A DNA stretch of 17,240 nt from Flavobacteriaceae bacterium UBA6268. GTDB lineage: Bacteria; Bacteroidota; Bacteroidia; Flavobacteriales; Flavobacteriaceae. Below the pieces are notes generated by a model. That model was given only the letters and a program-made list of their open reading frames with translations. It did no database searches and had not been told where the DNA came from. Of the stretch, positions 1-7,727 are shown piece by piece (within the stretch, counting starts at the first letter, position 1; each line of letters starts with the position of its first letter). The position numbers were made by a program, and so were the translations under genes. The stretch spans positions 1-17,240 of the forward strand of contig DJVA01000069.1 of NCBI GenBank assembly GCA_002440705.1, given 5' to 3'.

Positions 1-3000
1 CTTCATTTCCAACATAAGAACCAGGAGTGGTATAGAAGCTAAGCGTAAATGCACCTCCATCAGGAGTGTTGATGTCCAAATCGGTAATACTGATATCCTG
101 AGCGGCAACAGTAAGATCAAAATAAACTGCTCCACCTGGAGATCCACCATTGTCTGAACCAAAGATAGTCGACAAGGTACCAGGAATTGGTGCACCTCCA
201 CCGGTAGTTACCGTATAACCACAAGCTTCATCAACTCCAGCAAGCAAATCACTGGCATTGATCGTTGCCATTCCGTTGGCATCCAAAGCGACTACGTAAG
301 GCGCACTACTAACATCATAAGAGTAGCTCAAGCCCCAGCTATTGATGGTTCCTGTATCGCCAGCGGCATTGTCAGTAACGGTAAGGGTCCAAGTTCCCAA
401 AGTACTTTCACCATCGAAAGCAGACAATGGGTTGTTGGGGATGAAGCTACCGCTGATGGTAGGCGTACCGGCACCACACTCATCTTCAACAGGAGTGGCT
501 GCTTCGTCATCCAAGGTAGCATCGATGTTGTCTCCGCTACAACCAAAAGTGGTTGCAGGTACTCCAGGACGGTCAAAGATGACGACTGAAGTTCCAGCTG
601 GAGAGGTCAGTACCATATCAAGGTCACCTACCCAAGTGTGGGAAACGTTTAAGTTCACATCCAAATCGGTAATGGTCACATCGTCGGTAACATCGATGGT
701 CACAGAAACACCAGGGATGGTGTTGTCTGGAATGGCAGCACCTGGGGAATCGCTCACAGTGGTAGTTGCCGTAGTAGGCTCACCAATACAAGCAATAACT
801 GGTGCAATATTATCCTCAACAGTTACAATTGCAGTACAGGTAGAGGTATTTCCAGCAGCATCCGTAGCTTGAACGGTAACTGGGTTATCACCTACGTCAG
901 CACAATCAAAGTCTAAACTTGGAACAGGAACGGAAGTAAATACCTGATAGTTCACCGCACCATTGAATACCCGTGGGTTAAAGATGGTAGCCGTAAATGG
1001 CAGGTTGGAAGCTGATCCGCCAAAGATAGCAATATCAGCATTGGAATAGTTTTGGTTTCCGCCGGTTCCATTGGTGTAACGGTGGCTGTGGGTACCATCC
1101 AATACTAAGGCAATACCATTAGTTGTTCCTGCACTAAGTACAATAGGATTATCTAAGGTAGCCAAGGATGGGTTGTCGTTCAAAGCACTGGTACCAGATC
1201 CCTGCGCTACGGGAGCTCCCCAAGCAGCAGCATTGGTTTCATTGCCTAAGAAGGTTGAACCTGTCAAGACATATACATCGACGGTAAAGGCACCTGCGTC
1301 TTCAATATTCATATCGAAAGAATTGATGACGATGTCACTACCAGCAACAGTTACATCAAAATAAACGGCACCACCATTACCACCTCCGTTGTTGGAAGCA
1401 AATAGTGTAGTAAGAGAAGAGGCTGGACCAGGTACACCTGGAATCAGGAATTCCAAGAATTCACCGGGACAGTTATCCGAAGAAGTGGCCACATCGCCTG
1501 GCAATACAGTTACCATTCCATTGGCATCCAATTCAGCAATGATATCGGAACAAGTGACTACTGGGTCTTCGTTATCTTCTACGGTTACCGTAAACTGACA
1601 CGTACTGGTATTTCCATCGCTATCAGTTGCGGAAAATTCAATAATGGTATCTCCAACTGGGAAAACACTTCCGGAGGCAGGTCCCATAGTTTGTGTTGTT
1701 GGAATGGGCCCATCTTCTGGGTCAAGGGCAACTGCATCGGCAAAATTCACTACGGCACCACAAACACCAGGATCGTTGGATTCGGTAATGTCCATCGGAC
1801 AAGAAATCACTGGTGGGTCACCAAGTAGTTCGATGAAGGTGATACAGAAACTATTCATAACACCCACATCTCCACCAGCGTCATCATTGATTTCCAAAGT
1901 CCAGTTACCATTAATGTCTTCTCCATCGAAAACCACATTCATGTCGGCACCGGGACCATCTCCAAAAGCAACAGGGTAGGTATTTCCACCTCCTTCAGCG
2001 CGATAATCGGCTGCTGGAGGACCTCCATCCCATGTTCCAATTTCATTGGCGGATGAATCCATAAAGACAAGGTCTGCAGCAACATCGAGACCGTCGTCAT
2101 CACCGTTATCCGTTGACAGTGCCAAACGGGTTCCTGAAGGCGATACCAAAACCATTTCGATGTCGGCGGCCCAAGTGTGTTCCAAATTAACAGTAACATT
2201 TTCAATGGCGTAATCCGTGCCCAATAGACCAGAATCGGCCACATTAGCTACAGATGGGTTCATCAACCCAGAAGAAACTCCAGGGGCTCCATTGGGGATA
2301 TCCTCAGGAGCATTACCACATTCGGTAACAGATCCTCCTGGTGAAACATTGGCAACCCAAAGAAGGGCATTGCGCATAAGGATTGCACCATCGGTAGAAG
2401 GTACCCAAAGGTCGGATCGGGCATCCATAGAAGGTGCGAAGAAGTTCAAGAAAGCTCGGTTCACGCTAGCAGGACCTACACCAGTTGCAGCCAATACAAG
2501 TGGGAGTCCATCAGACCATTCGGCAACAGTGGAGGCACCCAACTGGATGGTTCCTCCATTGTTACGGTACGAAGAAGTACCTCCGTTGAAGGAAGACACC
2601 CCTGCCATGATAGGGTGTGCAGGATTGTTAACCGTTCCAAGGGTCGCGGTACCCGAAGTTTGGGTTGATCCTGTGTAAAGTGCATAATTGGTTAAATAAT
2701 TACCACCAATAGGGACATTCCCCATAAATACAGCGTCAACAACACCGCCGCCACCTTCAATGTATAGCGCCACGTTATTTCCAAAAGTGGTAGGATCGGC
2801 TGTAGAACAATCGGTATAGACTAAAATAGCATCGTACATGTTCAAGGTAGCCAAGGATGGAACAGCAATATCTGCATCCATGATGTCTACAGATGCAAAG
2901 CTTCCAGTAGCCATTAATTTGGATTGAATATCACTTAAACCTAAACCACCGCTTAGACAGTTAGAACCAGCCACCAAAACATTGGGCATGCCGCCGCCTC

Positions 3001-3595
3001 CGGAAGTGGTAAAGGTAATGGACCAAGCAGGCACATCTCCCGTGTCGCCTCCAGCAGTATCGGCAACATTAAGAGACCAGTTTCCGTTAGGATCGGAACC
3101 ATTGGTCACCATGGTTGAAATTAGATTTGCAAAGGTCTGCTGAGTCCCGTCATCAGATGCAGGAAAATAAGTACATCTAGCGTCATCTTGGCAAATAAAG
3201 AGGTTTCCAGCAATGGTATTCCCCATAGTTTCAGCGTTGTCCAAATAGGCATCACTAAAGTCGATCGGAGATGAACTAATAAAGTCACTACTATCTCCAG
3301 CTCCAACACCGCCTGTAGAACCAGGCTCGAAGAATAACGTAATAGCCTCACCTGTTGGTGCCTGTAATTCGAAAATAAGATCCCCGGCCCACGTGTGGTT
3401 GATGCTCAAGTTTACAGAAATATCGGTAATACTTGAAGCAGAGGTCGGCAAGCCAGACACTGCAGCCGTAGCAGTCGTTCCCAATGGGTCATTATCGGGA
3501 ATTGCACCAATGGCGCCTCCAGCAAACGTTTGTGCCTGCATTTGCCACAAACCAAATGTTGCAAACAGCACAAAAAGTAAAGTAATTTTTTTCAT
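1..3595 (-). CDS. Giant secreted P-domain/HYR multidomain protein, 3' end outside window
   Basis: The reading frame is open from ATG at 3595 to the window edge (1198 codons, no stop seen), so the C-terminus is missing. Residues 1-22 form a signal peptide (MKK, hydrophobic core, AQA before QTF). Domains in order: P-type domain 1 at about 30-198; a class I amidotransferase-like fold at about 203-417 (YDAILVYTD, GGGGVV, HPIMAGV, NALLWVAN), with no obvious catalytic triad; P domain 2 at about 432-587; an HYR domain at about 597-679 (ending NTSTCQFTVTVED); an unnamed module at about 712-895; a second HYR-like tail at about 903-935; P domain 3 at about 953-1095; and the start of a second unnamed module from about 1127. 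Each P domain carries HTWxGDL/HTWxAD near its start and a WxLxxxDxxxGDxG-type end. No peptidase domain is present. Export by the type IX system is inferred from family habit; a C-terminal sorting domain would lie off the window. The gene is adhesin-like or a surface/extracellular protein, and its substrate is unknown. Confidence 0.85.
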   Translation of the reverse strand, partial: MKKITLLFVLFATFGLWQMQAQTFAGGAIGAIPDNDPLGTTATAAVSGLPTSASSITDISVNLSINHTWAGDLIFELQAPTGEAITLFFEPGSTGGVGAGDSSDFISSSPIDFSDAYLDNAETMGNTIAGNLFICQDDARCTYFPASDDGTQQTFANLISTMVTNGSDPNGNWSLNVADTAGGDTGDVPAWSITFTTSGGGGMPNVLVAGSNCLSGGLGLSDIQSKLMATGSFASVDIMDADIAVPSLATLNMYDAILVYTDCSTADPTTFGNNVALYIEGGGGVVDAVFMGNVPIGGNYLTNYALYTGSTQTSGTATLGTVNNPAHPIMAGVSSFNGGTSSYRNNGGTIQLGASTVAEWSDGLPLVLAATGVGPASVNRAFLNFFAPSMDARSDLWVPSTDGAILMRNALLWVANVSPGGSVTECGNAPEDIPNGAPGVSSGLMNPSVANVADSGLLGTDYAIENVTVNLEHTWAADIEMVLVSPSGTRLALSTDNGDDDGLDVAADLVFMDSSANEIGTWDGGPPAADYRAEGGGNTYPVAFGDGPGADMNVVFDGEDINGNWTLEINDDAGGDVGVMNSFCITFIELLGDPPVISCPMDITESNDPGVCGAVVNFADAVALDPEDGPIPTTQTMGPASGSVFPVGDTIIEFSATDSDGNTSTCQFTVTVEDNEDPVVTCSDIIAELDANGMVTVLPGDVATSSDNCPGEFLEFLIPGVPGPASSLTTLFASNNGGGNGGAVYFDVTVAGSDIVINSFDMNIEDAGAFTVDVYVLTGSTFLGNETNAAAWGAPVAQGSGTSALNDNPSLATLDNPIVLSAGTTNGIALVLDGTHSHRYTNGTGGNQNYSNADIAIFGGSASNLPFTATIFNPRVFNGAVNYQVFTSVPVPSLDFDCADVGDNPVTVQATDAAGNTSTCTAIVTVEDNIAPVIACIGEPTTATTTVSDSPGAAIPDNTIPGVSVTIDVTDDVTITDLDVNLNVSHTWVGDLDMVLTSPAGTSVVIFDRPGVPATTFGCSGDNIDATLDDEAATPVEDECGAGTPTISGSFIPNNPLSAFDGESTLGTWTLTVTDNAAGDTGTINSWGLSYSYDVSSAPYVVALDANGMATINASDLLAGVDEACGYTVTTGGGAPIPGTLSTIFGSDNGGSPGGAVYFDLTVAAQDISITDLDINTPDGGAFTLSFYTTPGSYVGNE

Positions 3596-3603
3596 ATGAA
3601 TTT

Positions 3604-3613
3604 TGATTAATCA
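3604..3613. repeat. 10-bp perfect palindrome upstream of the P-domain gene
   Basis: TGATTAATCA reads the same on both strands and ends 9 bases upstream of the start codon at 3595. Three GTTAA pentamers follow at 3614, 3620 and 3631. It could be an operator half-site pair or chance in AT-rich DNA. The rest of the 3596-3770 intergenic region is A-rich, and I see no convincing promoter in it for the minus-strand gene. Confidence 0.3.
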
Positions 3614-3739
3614 GTTAAGGTTAATAAGCTGTTAAAATACAAAAAAAATACAAACCACAAAAAAAAAATAAGGCATCCTGAATTAATGTTAAATAAGTGC
3701 CATCTCTATATTTTTTAGGGGAATAGCATCCAACTTTCT

Positions 3740-3747
3740 TATATTTG
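3740..3747 (+). promoter_or_regulatory. Candidate -7 promoter box for the VCBS lipoprotein gene
   Basis: TATATTTG matches the Bacteroidota -7 consensus TAnnTTTG exactly and lies 23 bases before the ATG at 3771, leaving a short leader. No good -33 TTG is visible 19-21 bases upstream, so the call rests on the -7 box and its position. Confidence 0.45.
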
Positions 3748-3770
3748 TTAGCAACCAATAAAATTCTGAA

Positions 3771-6700
3771 ATGAAAGTTATTTTTTTCCTGTTTTTTGCC
3801 TTCACGTTTTTAATGATTTCCTGCGATGACCATGGGGTTTCAATCGCCAAAAATGGCATGTTTACCGATAACGCTACAACTCTATTCAGTAAAGTTACCA
3901 GTGACGTTTCCCACATAAAATTCAAAAACGTGATCGAGGAAACCATGGAATTCAATTTCCTGAACTATCCCTACCTCTACACCGGTGGTGGGGTTGCGGT
4001 GGGAGATATTGACAACGACGGCCTGCAGGACATCTACTTGGTTTCGAACATGGGACCCAACAAGCTTTACAAGAATTTGGGGGATTTTCAGTTTGAAGAC
4101 ATCACTGTGGCCTCCAAAACAGAAGATTACAAGGGTTTTTCTACGGGTGCAACCATGTTGGACATCAACAATGACGGATGGCTAGACATTTATGTAAGCA
4201 AAGCAGGTTCTTTCAACAATGACGCACTCCGTCGTAATTTATTGTTTGTGAACCAACAAGATGGAACCTTTAAGGAAGCGGCTGCGGCCTGGGGATTGGA
4301 CGATCCCGGTTATACCACACAAGTTTACCAATTGGATTATGACAAGGATGGCGATTTGGATCTGTACGTTCTTAACTATCGCTACGATTTTAAGAACAAC
4401 ACTAAAATCAGTGGAGTCATTCAGAGGGAAATCGAAGAAATTACCAGCGATCAATTGTACCGCAACGACGGTACCAGGTTTACCAAAGTTACCGGTGAAG
4501 CAGGAATTTACAACAAAGCTTGGGGGCTTGGTGGAGTCGTTGGCGATTTTAATAATGACGGCTGGGACGACATCTACGTTTGTAATGACTTTTTGGAACC
4601 CGATATCATGTACATCAACCAAAAAAACGGGACCTTCAGAAACGAAATCAATGACCGCATCAACCACATCTCTTTCAACAGTATGGGAGCCGATTATGCC
4701 GATTTGGACAATGACCTCAACCCAGATCTTATCACTTTGGACATGCTTGCCGAAAACTACGCCCGGAGTAAAGTGAACATGGCTTCCATGAGTACCGAAA
4801 ACTTTTGGGCCATGGTCAATGTTGGGTACCATCATGCCTATATGGGCAACATGTTGCAACACAATGTGGGCAATGGAAAATTCAAAGAAATGGGACAACT
4901 TAGCGGTGTTGTGAAAACGGACTGGAGTTGGGCTCCCCTTTTGGCCGATTTTGACAATGACGGGCTGAAGGACATCTTCATTTCCAACGGAGTGGTTAAA
5001 GATTATACCAACCAAGATTTCCGTACCGAAATGAGAACGCGCAATGCTAATGGGGAATCCATGACCTTGGATGCCGTTCTGGATTTAATGCCCTCCCAAA
5101 AATTGGACAACTATGCCTATAAAAACAATGGCGATCTTTCCTTCTCCAAAGTGATTGAAGAATGGGGTCTTAAAGATCCCTCCTTCTCCAACGGGGCTGC
5201 CTATGCCGATTTTGACAATGATGGGGATTTGGATATTGTTGTTAATAATATCGATGACGAAATTGGGCTGTACCGAAACAACAGCAATGAAAATTACTTG
5301 CAAGTAAAATTGAAAGGCCCACAACAAAATACCATGGCTTTAGGGGCTAAGGTGTATGTAAAATTGAAAGATGGCATACAGTTCCAACAGGTATACCTTA
5401 CAAGGGGATTTGAATCTTCCATCTCCGAAATCCAACATTTTGGCCTAGGACAGGACCCAGAAATTGAGGAAGTAATCGTGGAATGGCCTGATGGGAAAAT
5501 CTCAAAAGTTGAAAACCCAAAATCCAACCAGAGGTTGGCTGTAGATTATTCCAGCGCCGTGGAAGATCAAATAAGCCTAAAAAAATACTGGAATAAAAAA
5601 CAATCCATCGATCCTTCAAGCATCGGATTGGATTACGTACAGACAGAAAATGATTTCAACGATTTTTCACTTCAATTACTTATTCCGCAGAAACAGTCTA
5701 CCAAAGGAACGGCCGTTATTAAAGCCGACCTTAATGGCGATGGGCTGGAAGATCTTTTTGTAGGCAATGCATCAGGCGCAGCCGCGGCAACCTATTTGCA
5801 AACACCCGATGGGCATTTCGCCAAAAACAATACCTCTCTTTGGCAACAAGAAGCCAAATACGAAGATGCCAACGCACTTTTTTTTGATGCCGATGGTGAT
5901 GGGGATCAAGATCTGTATGTGGTAAGTGCTGGATATGATTTACCCCAAGACAGTCCGTTGCTTCAGGACCGTCTGTATGTTAATGATGGAAAGGGAAATT
6001 TTTCCAAAAATGGCAATGCCCTTCCTAAAATGCTTACCTCCGGAAAAGCCATTGCAGCCGCCGATTTCGATAAGGATGGCGATTGGGACCTCTTCGTTGG
6101 TGGGAATGTGGTGCCCGCGCATTATCCGCTTCCGCCCAAATCGTATTTGCTACAAAACGAAGGTGGAAAATTTGTGGACATAACTCCTAAAAACAATTCC
6201 CTTTCCGAAATGGGCATGGTGTCCGAAGCCATTTTCACCGATTACGATACCGATGGAGATCTCGATTTGATGGTGGTAGGCGAATGGATGGCCCCTACCC
6301 TTTTCAATAACAATAATGGTGCTTTCGCAAAGGCTGAAGGGATTTCTGGATTGGAAAAAACCGAAGGCTGGTGGTTCAGCGTTACGGCAGCCGATTTTGA
6401 CGGCGATGGCGACGAAGACTACGTGCTGGGCAATCTTGGAAACAACAATAAGTTTCAACCCAAGAAAGAAAAACCCATCTACATTTACGCAAAGGATTTT
6501 GACAACAACGGCAGCTTCGATGTGGCCCTAAGTAAGATCAACGAAGGACACTTGGTTCCGGTGCGAGGCAAGGAGTGTAGCAGTCAGCAAAACCCCTTCC
6601 TGTTAGACAAAATAAAAACCTATAAGGAGTTTGCCGGAATGGAGATGAAGGATATTTATGGCGAAGACGCTCTAAAGGAAGCGTTTAAGTTAACAGCTTA

Positions 6701-7067
6701 CATGTTCGAATCGGTTTATGTTGAAAACTTGGGCGGCGGAAAGTTTGAAATGCACAAACTGCCCAAAACGGCACAAACAGGCCCCACTTTATCCATTCTT
6801 GCCGACGATGTAAATGGTGATGGACTACTGGATATTATTGCGATTGGTGCCATTTACGACGCCGAGGTCGAGACCATCCGCTACGACAGCAATTACGGTT
6901 ATGTACTATTGGGTGATGGAAAGGGAGCCTTCAAATACACCAAGGAATTTGAGCCGTTTGTGGACAAAGATGCCAAGGACCTTAACAAGTTGGTTATTGG
7001 CGGAAAGCCCTATTACATAGTGGCCAGTAACAATGCACCTTTGGAGGTTTTTACCTTTCAGCCTTAA
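3771..7067 (+). CDS. FG-GAP/VCBS repeat lipoprotein with ASPIC/UnbV domain
   Basis: This 1098-residue protein begins with a lipoprotein signal (MKVIFF, hydrophobic core, LMISC with Cys18 as the likely lipidated residue). It is therefore expected to be anchored in a membrane facing the periplasm or the cell surface. Fourteen DxDxDGxxD-type calcium loops are visible. Seven lie between residue 79 and about 485 (for example DIDNDGLQD, DYDKDGDLD, DFDNDGDLD) and seven between about 654 and 1013 (for example DLNGDGLED, DFDGDGDED, DVNGDGLLD). Between the two sets, at about 505-590, lies an ASPIC/UnbV domain (LGAKVYV, then VIVEWPDGK). FG-GAP repeats build integrin-alpha-like beta-propellers, so two seven-bladed propellers are likely. 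Members of this CRTAC1-like family are common in marine Bacteroidota, often near SusC/SusD genes, but none is present here. The gene has its own promoter candidate and terminator and looks monocistronic. The ligand is unknown. Confidence 0.9.
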   Translation: MKVIFFLFFAFTFLMISCDDHGVSIAKNGMFTDNATTLFSKVTSDVSHIKFKNVIEETMEFNFLNYPYLYTGGGVAVGDIDNDGLQDIYLVSNMGPNKLYKNLGDFQFEDITVASKTEDYKGFSTGATMLDINNDGWLDIYVSKAGSFNNDALRRNLLFVNQQDGTFKEAAAAWGLDDPGYTTQVYQLDYDKDGDLDLYVLNYRYDFKNNTKISGVIQREIEEITSDQLYRNDGTRFTKVTGEAGIYNKAWGLGGVVGDFNNDGWDDIYVCNDFLEPDIMYINQKNGTFRNEINDRINHISFNSMGADYADLDNDLNPDLITLDMLAENYARSKVNMASMSTENFWAMVNVGYHHAYMGNMLQHNVGNGKFKEMGQLSGVVKTDWSWAPLLADFDNDGLKDIFISNGVVKDYTNQDFRTEMRTRNANGESMTLDAVLDLMPSQKLDNYAYKNNGDLSFSKVIEEWGLKDPSFSNGAAYADFDNDGDLDIVVNNIDDEIGLYRNNSNENYLQVKLKGPQQNTMALGAKVYVKLKDGIQFQQVYLTRGFESSISEIQHFGLGQDPEIEEVIVEWPDGKISKVENPKSNQRLAVDYSSAVEDQISLKKYWNKKQSIDPSSIGLDYVQTENDFNDFSLQLLIPQKQSTKGTAVIKADLNGDGLEDLFVGNASGAAAATYLQTPDGHFAKNNTSLWQQEAKYEDANALFFDADGDGDQDLYVVSAGYDLPQDSPLLQDRLYVNDGKGNFSKNGNALPKMLTSGKAIAAADFDKDGDWDLFVGGNVVPAHYPLPPKSYLLQNEGGKFVDITPKNNSLSEMGMVSEAIFTDYDTDGDLDLMVVGEWMAPTLFNNNNGAFAKAEGISGLEKTEGWWFSVTAADFDGDGDEDYVLGNLGNNNKFQPKKEKPIYIYAKDFDNNGSFDVALSKINEGHLVPVRGKECSSQQNPFLLDKIKTYKEFAGMEMKDIYGEDALKEAFKLTAYMFESVYVENLGGGKFEMHKLPKTAQTGPTLSILADDVNGDGLLDIIAIGAIYDAEVETIRYDSNYGYVLLGDGKGAFKYTKEFEPFVDKDAKDLNKLVIGGKPYYIVASNNAPLEVFTFQP

Positions 7068-7726
7068 AGAAAAAATCGACGGTATTGCAACACCCTAAAA
7101 TCGATCGTGGTCATTTTGGGGTGTTTTTTTTTGAGTGCTTTAAACTCTGAAAGACTTCCCACTGCTCGATTGGCGGCACCAGAAGGTGCCGTTAATGATA
7201 TAGTTTGAATGCGTTTCTTGGTTTTTGGATGAAAAAACGCATGGATTCGGGGCACTTCCCCATTGACCAATTTAAGGGAAATGCCATGGTTTTTTAACAA
7301 TCGCCTAAAAAAATACTCAGGGCCATTTTTACTATTACCCCCTGTAAACAAAATGGTTTCAATTTTAGGGTATTTTTCAAGGATAGTGATCAGATCGCGC
7401 AATTCAACCTCTTGCATCCCAAGATCGCTCGCATCAACTTTAACTCTCTTTGCGGAAGCGACGACATCGCAAATGCCAATACCCTGCTTTTCCAAAAATT
7501 CTTTGCGTTGCAAAACGGCCTTTTCTGAAGTTTCAAAATCGAGGTTCAATCCAAAAATTCGATTTAAAATGGGCCATAATTGTCCGTCACGGCTCCCGTA
7601 ACAAAAGTCCACGTCGCCTTCCTTCAGTGCCCCAACGGTAAAACGTGGAGGCGGCAATGTGCCTACGATAAGTTTGGTAGCATTTTGGGGAATAAACGGA
7701 GGATATGGATGTTGGTGATGAAACAA
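7064..7726 (-). CDS. Uracil-DNA glycosylase family protein (Mug/TDG-like)
   Basis: A protein of about 220 residues with uracil-DNA glycosylase-fold signatures: an N-terminal VGTLPPPRF loop at residues 21-29 after a short beta strand, an LFTGGNS strand-loop, and SLTAPSGAANRAVGS at 177-191, which resembles the second motif of the mismatch-specific Mug/TDG branch. The family removes uracil or mismatched bases to begin base-excision repair; activity and substrate here are inferred. I place the start at TTG 7726, giving MFHHQHPYPPF. The frame is also open to an ATG at 7789, but that adds 21 unconserved-looking residues lying entirely across the yaaA 3' end. The TTG begins one base after the yaaA stop, suggesting translational coupling. 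The stop TAA shares TTAA (7064-7067) with the stop of the convergent lipoprotein gene. Confidence 0.75.
   Translation of the reverse strand: MFHHQHPYPPFIPQNATKLIVGTLPPPRFTVGALKEGDVDFCYGSRDGQLWPILNRIFGLNLDFETSEKAVLQRKEFLEKQGIGICDVVASAKRVKVDASDLGMQEVELRDLITILEKYPKIETILFTGGNSKNGPEYFFRRLLKNHGISLKLVNGEVPRIHAFFHPKTKKRIQTISLTAPSGAANRAVGSLSEFKALKKKHPKMTTIDFRVLQYRRFFL
7089..7132 (+). terminator. Rho-independent terminator of the VCBS lipoprotein gene, inside an opposing CDS
   Basis: Arms 7089-7101 (AACACCCTAAAAT) and 7113-7125 (ATTTTGGGGTGTT) pair over 13 bp with a single G-U wobble around an 11-base loop. The 3' arm runs into an unbroken T tract at 7124-7132. The hairpin begins 22 bases after the lipoprotein stop. 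Read on the other strand, the same bases encode residues 199-213 (KKKHPKMTTIDFRVL) of the glycosylase-like protein. On the minus strand the hairpin is not followed by a T tract, so it should act on plus-strand transcription only. Confidence 0.85.
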
Positions 7727-7727
7727 A

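Noticed and set aside
342..872. A 176-codon plus-strand open frame within the first 3.6 kb, with several similar ones
   Set aside because: All lie opposite the continuous 1198-codon minus-strand frame, which has a signal peptide and recognisable domains; their Ser/Pro/Val-rich sequences are shadows.
4239..5015. A 258-codon open frame on the minus strand inside the VCBS lipoprotein gene
   Set aside because: It is the antisense of the Asp/Asn/Gly-rich calcium loops, which read as Ile/Val-rich sequence (repeated VIVKIG-like strings). No promoter or start context supports it.
1..7067. Polysaccharide utilisation locus or defence island
   Set aside because: The secreted P-domain protein and VCBS lipoprotein recall such loci, but there is no SusC/SusD pair, glycoside hydrolase, nuclease, transposase or integrase in the window.
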